A stretch of 64,000 nt of DNA from CAZEDU01 sp964511185 (GTDB lineage: Bacteria > Myxococcota > Myxococcia > Myxococcales > Myxococcaceae), in assembly GCA_964511185.1 (NCBI GenBank), contig CAZEDU010000007.1, positions 1 through 64,000 of the forward strand, in the 5' to 3' direction. Positions within the stretch are counted from its first letter, which is position 1, and each line of letters opens with the position of its first letter. Position numbers and translations under genes: made by a program. This document shows, one piece after another, positions 41,625-49,536 of the stretch. The notes beneath the pieces are model-generated. The model saw nothing but the letters and a program-made list of their open reading frames with translations, was not told the origin of the DNA and made no database searches.

Positions 41625-42937
41625 CCATCGCGGCCATCGCCACCGGGCCCGCCGCCGGTGGCATCGGCGTCGTGCGGTTGTCGGGCCCGAAGTCGCTCGA
41701 GGTGGCCAAGGCGGTGGCGCCCGACGTGCCGGAGCAGCCCAGCGCGCGGCACGCCTACTTCACGCGGCTGGTGGACCGGCAGGCGCGGCTGCTCGACGAA
41801 GGCCTCTTCTTGTTCTTCGCCGGCCCGAGCTCGTTCACCGGGGAAGACGTGGTCGAGCTGCACACGCACGGCTCGCCCAAGCTGCTCGCGCTCCTGCTCG
41901 AGGCGGTGTTGGCGGATGACCGCGTTCGTCTGGCCGAGCCGGGCGAGTTCAGCCGGCGCGCGTTCTTGGAGGGCAAGCTCGACCTCACCCGCGCCGAAGC
42001 CGTGGCCGACCTGGTCGCCGCTCAGTCGGAGCGCTCCGTCCGCGCCGCCGCCGCGCAGCTGCACGGCGTGCTCTCAAGGCGGCTCGACGAGGTCCGCGGC
42101 GCGCTCGTGTCGCTCCGAGCAGACCTCGAAGGAATTCTGGACTTTCCAGAGGAAGCCGAAGGGGCCGAAGCCGGCCTGCGGACCCGGCTCGCGGGCGCTT
42201 TCGAGGCGGTGCGCGCGTTGACGGCGGGGGCGCGCGAGGGGCGGCTCCTGCGGCGGGGCGCGAAGGTGGTGCTGTTCGGCCCGGTGAATGCTGGCAAGTC
42301 GACGCTCTTCAACGCGTTGCTCGAGGCCGAGCGTGCGTTGGTCGACGAGGAGCCCGGCACCACGCGTGACGTTTTGGAGGCGCAGCTCGAATGGGGCGGG
42401 CTGTCGTGCACGCTGGTCGACACCGCCGGGCTCCGTGCGGGCGGCGCGGCCGGGCGGGTGGAAGCGCTGGGCATCGAGCGGACGCGCGCGGCGCTGAAGG
42501 AAGCAGACCTGGCCATTTGGGTGAGCCCGACCCTCGAGGCGCCGCCAGCGGGCCTGGTCCCCGCGCCGTGCGAGCTGTTGTGCGTGCTCAGCAAGGCCGA
42601 CTTGGGGACTGTCCCCCTGGGGGACTGTCCCCGGACGCTCACGCCCGTGAGCGGGAAGACGCGCGCGGGCGTGGCCGACCTCAAGGCCCGCTTGACCGAG
42701 AAGCTCGCGCCCGAGGCGGCCGGCGCCGTGGCCTTCGTGTCCGAGCGGCACGCCGACGCGCTTCGCCGTGCCGAGCAGGCGCTCGAGCGCGCCCGGGACG
42801 CCGAGCGCGTCAGCACGTTGGAGGTCGTCTCGGGAGAGGTCGGGATCGCGCTGCTGGCCATCGGCGAGGTGACCGGCGAGAACGTCTCGGCCGAAGTGCT
42901 CGATGCCATCTTTCAGCGCTTCTGCATCGGCAAGTAG
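41621..42937 (+). CDS. mnmE: tRNA uridine-5-carboxymethylaminomethyl modification GTPase MnmE
   Basis: 438 residues from ATG 41621. The N-terminal formyl-THF-binding domain, helical domain and G domain are all present: G1 GPVNAGKST (220-228), G2 GTTRD (246-250), G3 DTAG (267-270) and G4 SKAD (324-327). The C-terminal FCIGK carries the catalytic Cys. With MnmG it makes cmnm5U34 in tRNAs. Two GGGGACTGTCCCC repeats encode residues 328-338 just after G4, keeping the frame. G4 is SKAD, not the usual NKxD, but still offers the Asp. mnmG follows 543 bp downstream. Confidence 0.95.
   Translation: MTIAAIATGPAAGGIGVVRLSGPKSLEVAKAVAPDVPEQPSARHAYFTRLVDRQARLLDEGLFLFFAGPSSFTGEDVVELHTHGSPKLLALLLEAVLADDRVRLAEPGEFSRRAFLEGKLDLTRAEAVADLVAAQSERSVRAAAAQLHGVLSRRLDEVRGALVSLRADLEGILDFPEEAEGAEAGLRTRLAGAFEAVRALTAGAREGRLLRRGAKVVLFGPVNAGKSTLFNALLEAERALVDEEPGTTRDVLEAQLEWGGLSCTLVDTAGLRAGGAAGRVEALGIERTRAALKEADLAIWVSPTLEAPPAGLVPAPCELLCVLSKADLGTVPLGDCPRTLTPVSGKTRAGVADLKARLTEKLAPEAAGAVAFVSERHADALRRAEQALERARDAERVSTLEVVSGEVGIALLAIGEVTGENVSAEVLDAIFQRFCIGK
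42604..42632. repeat. Tandem GGGGACTGTCCCC repeats inside mnmE
   Basis: Two perfect 13-bp palindromes, 42604-42616 and 42620-42632, separated by CTG. They encode LGTVPLGDCPR within the loop after the G4 motif and do not disturb the frame, so the element was accepted within the MnmE loop. Copies occur at 12124-12225, 46064-46092 and 53982-53994. Confidence 0.9.
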
Positions 42938-43151
42938 AAGCGGCCCATCGCCAAGACGCGACCGCTTCACGGCACGCCGTTGCCAGCTTCGACGACGACG
43001 TCGGTCCGAACTGCGGAGTCCTGAGTACCAGAAACGGTACCTTTCTCTCCGCGGTTCGACGCGCCCCGCCCGAAGCTCGGCGACGCCGGTAGCTTCTCGC
43101 GCGAGCGCTCGACAGCCCAGCCCCCGTCCCCTCCAGGCCCAATCAGATAAA

Positions 43152-43169
43152 CTTAGGCAAATGCCTAAG
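43152..43169. promoter_or_regulatory. Probable operator overlapping the ArsR-type gene start
   Basis: A perfect inverted repeat, CTTAGGCA (43152-43159), AA, TGCCTAAG (43162-43169). The ATG of the regulator gene (43161-43163) lies inside it. Autoregulation of ArsR-type genes is common, so binding here could block its own transcription or translation; that is inference. Confidence 0.6.
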
Positions 43170-43484
43170 CAATCGCATCGACTCGACCGGATATTTCAAG
43201 CATTGGGAGACTCCACGCGCCGCGCCGTACTGCGCCGGCTGGCGCGCGGGCCCTTGCCCGTGAGCGCGTTGGCCCGGCCGTTCGGAATGACGCTGCCTTC
43301 CTTTCTGCAGCACCTCGACGTGCTGGAGGCGTGCGGGCTGGTGCGCTCGCGCAAGGCGGGGCGGGTCCGAACGGTCGAGCGCGTGCCGAGCGCGCTGGCG
43401 CCGGCGGCGCGCTGGATGGAAGGCGCGTCCGAGCCAGCCCCTTCCCTTCCGCGGGCGGCCCGGGCAAAAGAACGCGCGGCATGA
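43161..43484 (+). CDS. ArsR/SmtB-type transcriptional regulator
   Basis: 107 residues from ATG 43161. Helices include IFQALGDSTRRAVLRRL (N-terminal) and the winged-helix HTH (GPLPVSALARPFGMTLPSFLQHLDVLEACGLVRSRK). The metal-binding ELCV-type Cys pair is missing, so this looks like the metal-independent SdpR-like branch. The C-terminus (about 85-107) is a variable tail. Its stop overlaps the mnmG start by 4 bp (ATGA), an unusual partner: such regulators more often sit beside an SRPBCC protein. The start codon lies within a perfect palindrome, likely its operator. Confidence 0.8.
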   Translation: MPKQSHRLDRIFQALGDSTRRAVLRRLARGPLPVSALARPFGMTLPSFLQHLDVLEACGLVRSRKAGRVRTVERVPSALAPAARWMEGASEPAPSLPRAARAKERAA

Positions 43485-45316
43485 AGCAGTACGACGTCAT
43501 CGTGGTGGGCTTGGGCCACGCCGGTTGCGAAGCGGCGCTCGCCTGCGCGCGCATGGGCTTGCGCACGTTGGGCGTGACGCTGCGCACCGACCGCGCCGCG
43601 GTGATGAGCTGCAATCCGGCCATCGGCGGTACCGCGAAGGGCCACCTGGTGCGCGAGCTCGACGCGCTCGGCGGCGAGATGGCCCGCGCGGCCGACCTCG
43701 CCGGCACCCACTTCAAGGTCCTCAACGCCTCCAAGGGCCCGGCGGTGCAGGCGAGCCGCGTGCTGTGCGACCGCGACGTCTACGCGCGCACGATGCAGAA
43801 GACGCTCGCCGCCCAACCGAACCTGACGCTGGAGGAGGCCGAGGCCGAAGCGCTCCTGGTCGAGGACGCCCGCATCCGCGGCGTTCGCTTGAAGCCCGGC
43901 GGCGAGCGGCTCGCGGGCGCGGTGGTCATCACCACGGGCACCTTCCTTCAGGCCGTGATGCACGTGGGCGAGAAGAAGGAAGTCGGCGGCCGCCTGGGCG
44001 ACGAAGCAGCGCAAGGGCTCTCGACGAGCTTGCGGGCGCTGGGCTTCGCGCTGGGCCGCTTCAAGACCGGCACCCCCGCGCGCCTGCGCCGTTCGAGCAT
44101 CGACTGGGCGCGCTGCGCGCTGCAGCCCGGCGACGAGCGGCCGCGCCCCTTCTCGTGGCGCACCTTCTGGGCGCTCGAGTCGGGAAGCGAGCCCTTCCCG
44201 CATCAGCCGAGGGTCACCTGCGCCATCACGCACACCAACGAGACCGGCCACGCGGTGGTGCGCGCGAACCTGAAGCGCTCGGCGCTCTTTCGCGGAGACC
44301 TGGTCGGCCGGGGGCCGCGCTATTGCCCGTCGTTCGAGGACAAGGTCGTTCGCTTCGCCGACCGCGACCGGCACCTGGTCTTCCTCGAGCCGGAAGGGCC
44401 CGACTCCGACCTGGTCTACCCCGCCGGCCTCTCCACCAGCTTGCCCGCCGACGCGCAGCTCGACTTCCTGCGCACCATCCCCGGGCTCGAGGCGGTCGAG
44501 GTGGTGCGCTTCGGCTACGCGGTCGAGTACGACTACGCGCCCCCGACCCAGCTCCACGCCACGCTCGAGACCAAGCGGGTGCGCGGCCTGTACTTCGCGG
44601 GACAGCTGAACGGCACCTCCGGCTACGAAGAGGCCGCCTTTCAAGGGCTCATCGCCGGCATCAACGCCGCCCTCGCCGTCAAGGGCGAGCCCCCGCTCGT
44701 CCTCGAGCGGCGGGACGCCCATGGCGCGGTCCTCATCGACGAGCTCACCACCCACGGGGTCGACGAGCCGTTCCGCATGCTCACCTCGCGGTCCGAGCAC
44801 CGGCTGCGGCTGCGCGAGGGCAACGCCGACCTGAGGCTGCGCCACCACGGGCACCGGGTCGGGCTGGTGGACGAGGCGCTGTGGCGGCGCACTGAGGATC
44901 GGCGCCGCGCCATCGACGCCGAGGTCGCGCGGCTGAAGCGCGGTCCCTACGCCGCCCTGCTCCGCCGGCCGGAGATGACCTACGACGCCCTGCCCGACCC
45001 GCTCCGCCCGGCGCTGCCGGCCCACGTCTGGGAGGAGGTGGAGACCGAGGTGAAGTACGAAGGGTACGTCGCCCACGCCGAACGGCTCGCCCTCCGGTCG
45101 AGCGACCCGCGGGACAGCTGGGCCATCCCCGACCAGCTCGCCTTCGACCAGATTCGGGGATTGTCGACCGAGGCCATCGAGAAGCTGAGCCGGCTTCGGC
45201 CGAGCACGGTGGCCCAGGCCCGACGCATCCCGGGGCTCACGCCCGTCGCCATCTCGCTGCTGCTGGTCCACCTGCGCCGCCTCCAGCCGCCAACAGGCTG
45301 TGGAAAAGATGTTTGA
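43481..45316 (+). CDS. mnmG: tRNA uridine-5-carboxymethylaminomethyl modification enzyme MnmG
   Basis: 611 residues. An N-terminal FAD Rossmann fold GLGHAGCEAALACARMG (residues about 9-25) and GGTAKGHLVREL are followed by RYCPSFEDKVVRF and LNGTSGYEEAAFQGLIAGINAA, the MnmG signatures. The C-terminal MnmE-interaction helices end in HLRRLQ. With MnmE it modifies U34 of tRNAs, using FAD and NADH. The length is within the family range (about 620). It is coupled to the ArsR-type gene by ATGA overlap, so this regulator may affect mnmG expression. Confidence 0.97.
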   Translation: MKQYDVIVVGLGHAGCEAALACARMGLRTLGVTLRTDRAAVMSCNPAIGGTAKGHLVRELDALGGEMARAADLAGTHFKVLNASKGPAVQASRVLCDRDVYARTMQKTLAAQPNLTLEEAEAEALLVEDARIRGVRLKPGGERLAGAVVITTGTFLQAVMHVGEKKEVGGRLGDEAAQGLSTSLRALGFALGRFKTGTPARLRRSSIDWARCALQPGDERPRPFSWRTFWALESGSEPFPHQPRVTCAITHTNETGHAVVRANLKRSALFRGDLVGRGPRYCPSFEDKVVRFADRDRHLVFLEPEGPDSDLVYPAGLSTSLPADAQLDFLRTIPGLEAVEVVRFGYAVEYDYAPPTQLHATLETKRVRGLYFAGQLNGTSGYEEAAFQGLIAGINAALAVKGEPPLVLERRDAHGAVLIDELTTHGVDEPFRMLTSRSEHRLRLREGNADLRLRHHGHRVGLVDEALWRRTEDRRRAIDAEVARLKRGPYAALLRRPEMTYDALPDPLRPALPAHVWEEVETEVKYEGYVAHAERLALRSSDPRDSWAIPDQLAFDQIRGLSTEAIEKLSRLRPSTVAQARRIPGLTPVAISLLLVHLRRLQPPTGCGKDV

Positions 45317-45390
45317 AGGCGGGCGCGCCGGGAAGCGCACCCTGTTTCCCGGCGCTTACAAACGCCAAGCCCCGGAGTCGATGTGGATAA
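45299..45390. promoter_or_regulatory. Two DnaA-box-like sites between mnmG and rsmG
   Basis: TGTGGAAAA at 45299-45307 (8 of 9) and TGTGGATAA at 45382-45390 (a perfect match to TTATCCACA read on the minus strand). The second overlaps the GTG start of rsmG (45383). A perfect box has about a 1 in 130,000 chance per position per strand in random DNA, but this site also lies in coding sequence. Confidence 0.5.
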
Positions 45391-46036
45391 CGACAGCCTC
45401 GCCGCACTGAGCCAAGGCGCGCTGCGCTGGGCGGTTTCGCTGACCCCAGACCAGCTCCAGCGCTTCGGGTGGCTGGGCGATGAGCTCGTGCGGTGGAACG
45501 CCAAGGTGAACCTGACGGCGGTCACCGCGCCGGCCGAGGTGGTGGAGAAGCACTTCGTCGACTCCTTGGCCGTGGTGCCCCACTTGGGGGTGGCGAGGAC
45601 CGTGCTCGACATCGGGTCCGGGGCTGGCTTTCCCGGCCTGCCGCTGAAGCTCGCCCGACCCGAGCTGGAGGTGTGCATGGTCGACGCGGTGGCGAAGAAG
45701 GTCGGGTTCATCAAGCACGTCATCGCGCAGCTCCAGCTCGCGCCGGGCGCCAAGGCCGTGCACGCGCGGGTCGAAGGGAGGCCCGAGGCCGAGGGGCTGG
45801 CGCAGGCGGACCTGGTGGTCTCGCGCGCCTTCACCGACCTGGGGCGTTGGCTTCCGGCCGCGCTGCCGTACGTCGCGGAGGGCGGGCGCATCGTCTCGAT
45901 GCTCGGCCGCTCGCCCGGCGACGCCCAGGCCGACGCGCTCGCGGCCGCGAACGGCCTGCGGCTCGAGCAGCTCGTCGAGTACGCCCTGCCCTTCTCCGGC
46001 GATCCGCGCGCGCTGGCGGTCTTCCGCCGCCGCTGA
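45383..46036 (+). CDS. rsmG: 16S rRNA (guanine-527-N7)-methyltransferase RsmG
   Basis: 217 residues from GTG 45383; a start at the out-of-frame ATG just before is excluded by frame. The SAM-binding motif VLDIGSGAGFPGLPLKLA (about residues 74-91), KKVGFIKHV and VSRAFTDL match RsmG (GidB). It methylates G527 of 16S rRNA in the 30S subunit. It is in the classical mnmG-rsmG-parA-parB order. The stop is followed almost at once by parS site 1. Confidence 0.95.
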   Translation: MDNDSLAALSQGALRWAVSLTPDQLQRFGWLGDELVRWNAKVNLTAVTAPAEVVEKHFVDSLAVVPHLGVARTVLDIGSGAGFPGLPLKLARPELEVCMVDAVAKKVGFIKHVIAQLQLAPGAKAVHARVEGRPEAEGLAQADLVVSRAFTDLGRWLPAALPYVAEGGRIVSMLGRSPGDAQADALAAANGLRLEQLVEYALPFSGDPRALAVFRRR

Positions 46037-46052
46037 CGTTCCACGTGAAACA
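46037..46052. promoter_or_regulatory. parS site 1
   Basis: The 16-bp word CGTTCCACGTGAAACA; its core GTTCCACGTGAAAC matches the ParB-binding consensus TGTTNCACGTGAAACA. It lies directly behind the rsmG stop and 224 bp before parA. Confidence 0.9.
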
Positions 46053-46063
46053 CACCAAGGGGG

Positions 46064-46092
46064 GGGGACCGTCCCCAAAGGGGACTGTCCCC
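46064..46092. repeat. Tandem GGGGACNGTCCCC repeats between the two parS sites
   Basis: GGGGACCGTCCCC (46064-46076), AAA, then GGGGACTGTCCCC (46080-46092). They can fold into adjacent hairpins. They are placed between rsmG and parA, with one parS on each side. Confidence 0.9.
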
Positions 46093-46145
46093 GGTTTACC
46101 CAAGGCGCGATGAAGCGCACGCGATTCGGTTCAGCGCAGCCTCGC

Positions 46146-46161
46146 TGTTTCACGTGGAACA
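46146..46161. promoter_or_regulatory. parS site 2
   Basis: TGTTTCACGTGGAACA, an exact palindromic type of the parS consensus (TGTTNCACGTGNAACA). It lies 116 bp before the parA start, 109 bp from site 1. ParB binds parS and spreads by CTP-dependent clamp sliding. Confidence 0.95.
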
Positions 46162-46276
46162 TTCCTGGATGTCCCCCACGCGATGTATGGTCACGCATGG
46201 CGGAGAAAACGAATCCTTGAGCCCCAACCCGCGGACCGATACACGGCCGCGAACCTTCGCGACGACGAGGTGAACC

Positions 46277-47092
46277 GTGGGTCGAATCATCTGCGTTTCC
46301 AACCAGAAGGGCGGGGTCGGCAAGACCACCACCGCCATCAACCTCGCGGCGAGCCTGGCCTCCGCCGAGCGGCGCACGCTGCTCGTCGACATGGACCCAC
46401 AAGGCAACGCGGGCTCCGGCCTGGGCCTGACCGGCGACGCGGTGCACGGCACCATCTACGAGACGCTCATCGAGGGCCGCCCGATGCCGGAGCTGGTCCA
46501 CCACACCGAGCTGCGCTACCTCGACGTCATCCCGGCCAACGCCGACCTGACTGGCGCGGAGATCGAGCTGGTCTCGATGGAGCGCCGCGAGTACCGCCTG
46601 AAGGAGGCGATTCGCGCCATCGCCCGCGACTACGAGTTCGTCATCATCGACTGCCCGCCGTCGCTCGGGCTGCTCACCCTCAACGCGCTCACCGCCGCCG
46701 ACGCGGTGCTGGTTCCGCTGCAGTGCGAGTACTACGCGCTCGAAGGGCTCTCGCAGCTGATGCACACCATCGAGCTGGTGAAGAGCGCGCTCAACCCGCG
46801 GCTCGAAGTCGAAGGCATCTTGCTCACCATGTTCGACGTGCGCGCGAACATCGCGCACCAGGTGGCCGACGAGGTGCGCGGCTACTTCCCGGACCTGGTC
46901 TTTAAAGTGGTGGTGCCGCGCAACGTGCGCCTGTCCGAGTGCCCCAGCTTCGGCAAGCCGATCGTGCTCTATGACATTCGGTCGAAGGGCTGCGAGAGCT
47001 ACCTGGCGCTCGGGCGGGAGATCATCCGCCGCGAGCGGATGCGCGCGAGCAAGGCCCAGCGGCCGGGACAAGGCTCGCGCCGCGTGGCATAA
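46277..47092 (+). CDS. parA: Chromosome-partitioning ATPase ParA
   Basis: 271 residues from GTG 46277. The deviant Walker A KGGVGKTT is at residues 11-18, followed by MDPQGNAGSGLGL, the Walker B-like VIIDCPPSLGLLTLNAL and PLQCEYYALEGL. It is a DNA-binding ATPase that moves ParB-parS complexes and segregates origins. The GTG start is preceded by SD-like GAGG. It is followed by parB (36-bp spacer) and preceded by two parS sites, so the complete ParABS set is in one place. Confidence 0.96.
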   Translation: MGRIICVSNQKGGVGKTTTAINLAASLASAERRTLLVDMDPQGNAGSGLGLTGDAVHGTIYETLIEGRPMPELVHHTELRYLDVIPANADLTGAEIELVSMERREYRLKEAIRAIARDYEFVIIDCPPSLGLLTLNALTAADAVLVPLQCEYYALEGLSQLMHTIELVKSALNPRLEVEGILLTMFDVRANIAHQVADEVRGYFPDLVFKVVVPRNVRLSECPSFGKPIVLYDIRSKGCESYLALGREIIRRERMRASKAQRPGQGSRRVA

Positions 47093-47127
47093 GCCGCAGG
47101 CCTTTGAAGCAAGGGAGCCCATCGACC

Positions 47128-48018
47128 ATGCGTGGCACCGCGAACATGATGCAGGGCGAGAAGAAGCGCGCGCTCGGGCGGGGGCTGTCGGCCCTCATCC
47201 CGCAGGCGGGCGCTGTGCCCACGACCGGCGAGCTGTCGGGCAAGGGCGTGCTCCGTCTGCCCATCGAAGAGGTGAAGCGAGACGGCACCCAGCCGCGCAA
47301 GCTGTTCGACCAGGCGAAGCTGCAGGAGCTCGCCGCCTCCATCAAGGCGCAGGGGTTGATTCAGCCGGTGCTGGTCCGTCGCGAGGGAAGGGCGTACCGG
47401 CTCATCGCCGGCGAGCGGAGGTGGCGCGCCGCGCAGCTCGCGGGCCTCAAAGACATCCCCGCCATCGTGCGCGAGGCGACCGACGGCGAAGCGTTCGAGC
47501 TGGCGCTGGTGGAGAACCTGCAGCGCGCCGACTTGAACCCCATCGAAGAGGCCGAGGGCTACAAGCGCCTCATCGAGGAGCGCGGGCTGACGCAGGAGCA
47601 GGTGTCGTCCCGCGTGGGCAAAGACCGCTCCTCGGTCGCCAACGCCTTGCGCCTGCTCGCCCTGCCGCAGGAGGTGAAGGCGCTCTTGGCGGAAGGCGCC
47701 ATCGACATGGGCCACGCGCGTGCGATTCTGGGGCTGCCGAAGGCGAGCGAGATGGTGCAGCTCGCCCGGGCGGTGTCGGAAGAGAAGCTGTCGGTGCGCG
47801 AGACCGAGCGCCGGGTGAAGCTGGGGCGCGGTGGAGGCAGCACCGCGAAGAAGAAGGAGAGTCGAGGGAGCACGCAGGTCCGGCAGGTCACGGAAGAGCT
47901 TCAGCGGCGGTTGGGGACTAAGGTTCGCCTCCTCGACCGCGGCGGCAAAGGGGTCATCGAGGTGCACTACTTTTCGTACGAAGATCTCGATCGATTGCTG
48001 GCGCTGTTACGAAAGTAG
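47128..48018 (+). CDS. parB: Chromosome-partitioning protein ParB
   Basis: 296 residues from ATG 47128, chosen over an upstream TTG because an SD-like GGAG precedes it. N-terminal LGRGLSALIPQ is the ParA-contacting motif. The CTP-binding GERRWRA is at residues 95-101, the HTH follows (LTQEQVSSRVGKDRSSVANALRLL), and a C-terminal dimer domain ends the protein. It nucleates on parS and spreads. Normal length. Confidence 0.95.
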   Translation: MRGTANMMQGEKKRALGRGLSALIPQAGAVPTTGELSGKGVLRLPIEEVKRDGTQPRKLFDQAKLQELAASIKAQGLIQPVLVRREGRAYRLIAGERRWRAAQLAGLKDIPAIVREATDGEAFELALVENLQRADLNPIEEAEGYKRLIEERGLTQEQVSSRVGKDRSSVANALRLLALPQEVKALLAEGAIDMGHARAILGLPKASEMVQLARAVSEEKLSVRETERRVKLGRGGGSTAKKKESRGSTQVRQVTEELQRRLGTKVRLLDRGGKGVIEVHYFSYEDLDRLLALLRK

Positions 48019-48028
48019 GTCTGGGGTG

Positions 48029-48487
48029 ATGGCGATTTTTGGCGAGAAGAAAGACGACAAACCGGGCCAGCCGGCTCGGCGGGAGGAAACGATGTCGGTT
48101 CGTGCTGGTGAGGTTCATACCCTTCTGGGGAAAGGCAGTGAGTTCGAAGGCAAGCTGAGCTTCGAAGGTCAGGTTCGCATCGACGGCAAGTTCAGCGGAC
48201 AGATCAGCACCAAAGACACGCTGGTCATCGGCGAAGGCGCCAAGGTCACCGCGGAGATCTCCGCGGGCACCGTCATCGTCAACGGCGCGGTGGAAGGGAA
48301 CATCCGCGCCGCGCAGTCGGTCGAGCTGCACCAGCCGGGGCGCGTGAAGGGCAGCATCGAGACCCCCGCGCTCTCCATCGACCGCGGCGTCATCTTCGAA
48401 GGCACCTGCAAGATGGAGAACCTCTCGCAGGGCAAGTCGGAGAAGAGCGCGGCGGCCCCGACGCCCATCGCCGCCGGCGCGAAGTAG
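48029..48487 (+). CDS. bacM: Bactofilin (BacM-type)
   Basis: 152 residues from ATG 48029 (a GTG at 48026 is possible). The right-handed beta-helix bactofilin core runs about 30-130, with SEFEGKLSFEGQVRIDGKFSGQI and GTVIVNGAVEGNIRAAQSVEL. The flanks are Lys- and Pro-rich. Bactofilins polymerise into cytoskeletal filaments. In Myxococcus xanthus a bactofilin gene (bacM) follows parAB and affects cell shape; the same order here supports the name. Position after ParABS suggests a role in shape or partition organisation. Confidence 0.88.
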   Translation: MAIFGEKKDDKPGQPARREETMSVRAGEVHTLLGKGSEFEGKLSFEGQVRIDGKFSGQISTKDTLVIGEGAKVTAEISAGTVIVNGAVEGNIRAAQSVELHQPGRVKGSIETPALSIDRGVIFEGTCKMENLSQGKSEKSAAAPTPIAAGAK

Positions 48488-48508
48488 CCCCGCGCCGCGA
48501 GAGCAAAC

Positions 48509-48536
48509 CTCTGGCTGAACAAAAGTTCAGCCAGAG
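48509..48536 (+). terminator. Perfect 12-bp hairpin after the bactofilin gene
   Basis: CTCTGGCTGAAC (48509-48520), loop AAAA, GTTCAGCCAGAG (48525-48536). It sits 22 bp after the bactofilin stop. There is no T-run behind it, so it may act as a transcript-end stabiliser or a Rho-assisted stop. Confidence 0.6.
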
Positions 48537-48554
48537 CGCTTCGCGCAAACCGGT

Positions 48555-49481
48555 ATGGAGCGCGTCATGCCCACGGCCATCGTCGTTCACGGCGGAGCAG
48601 GCCCCGCACAGGAAGACGACGACGTCTCTGGTTTGAAGGAAGGTTGTCTGGCGGCTGCCCGCCGCGGCCACGAGGTGCTGGCCCGCGGCGGCTCCGCGCT
48701 CGACGCGGTGGAGGCGGCGGTGGTCGCGCTGGAGGACGACCCGCGCTTCAACGCCGGCGTCGGCTCGACTTTGAATGAGGCGGGTCAGGTGGAGATGGAC
48801 GCGTCGGTGATGGACGGCGCGACCACCCGCGCCGGCGCAGTGGCCGCGGTGCACACGGTGAAGAACCCGGTGCGCCTGGCCCGCGCGGTGATGGAGAAGA
48901 CGCTGCACGTGTTGTTGGTGGCCCATGGCGCCGAGGCCTTCGCGGACGAAGTGAAAGCGCCCCGCGCCGACCGCGAGTCGTTCGTCACCGAGCGAATGCG
49001 CCGCAAGTTCGAAGCCGCCCGCGCCGCGCCGCCGCGAAAGAGCCACGGCACCGTCGGCGCGGTGGCGCTCGACGCGCAAGGCCGCCTCGCCGCCGCGACC
49101 TCGACGGGCGGCACCTTCCTCAAGCGGGTGGGGCGGGTGGGCGATACGCCCATCCCGGGCGCCGGCACCTACGCCGACGCGCGCGGCGCCGCCTCGGCGA
49201 CCGGCCACGGGGAGTCGATTCTGCGCGCGCAACTCACACGGCGAGTGTGTGATCACCTCGCTGCGGGCAAGACGGCGGGTCAAGCGGCCGCGCTCGCCAT
49301 CGCCGAGCTCGAAACCATTCACGGCGAAGCGGGCGTCATCGTGGTCGACGCGGCCGGCAGGTTGGGCATTGCGTTCAACACCGAGCGGATGAGCCGAGCG
49401 TGGGTCACCGCGCAGGGACAGGGCGCCGCGCACGGTCGTGAGGAATCAAACATCGACTCGGCGGCGACAGAACAAACATAG
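48555..49481 (+). CDS. Isoaspartyl peptidase/L-asparaginase (Ntn hydrolase, type 2)
   Basis: 308 residues (304 from ATG 48567). VVHGGAG at the start, DDPRFNAGVGSTLN and DASVMDG are family motifs. The autocleavage site is G|T at SHGTVGAVALD, giving the catalytic Thr166 as N-terminal nucleophile. GTFLKRVGRVGDTPIPGAGTYAD is the substrate-binding region. It cleaves itself into two chains, then hydrolyses beta-aspartyl dipeptides and asparagine. Cytosolic. No operon partner seen; it is set off from the bactofilin by a hairpin. Confidence 0.9.
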   Translation: MERVMPTAIVVHGGAGPAQEDDDVSGLKEGCLAAARRGHEVLARGGSALDAVEAAVVALEDDPRFNAGVGSTLNEAGQVEMDASVMDGATTRAGAVAAVHTVKNPVRLARAVMEKTLHVLLVAHGAEAFADEVKAPRADRESFVTERMRRKFEAARAAPPRKSHGTVGAVALDAQGRLAAATSTGGTFLKRVGRVGDTPIPGAGTYADARGAASATGHGESILRAQLTRRVCDHLAAGKTAGQAAALAIAELETIHGEAGVIVVDAAGRLGIAFNTERMSRAWVTAQGQGAAHGREESNIDSAATEQT

Positions 49482-49536
49482 ACATGGCGAATTGGCTGTG
49501 TTTAAAGACCCCTACATCATTGACTCAAGGAGCCCC

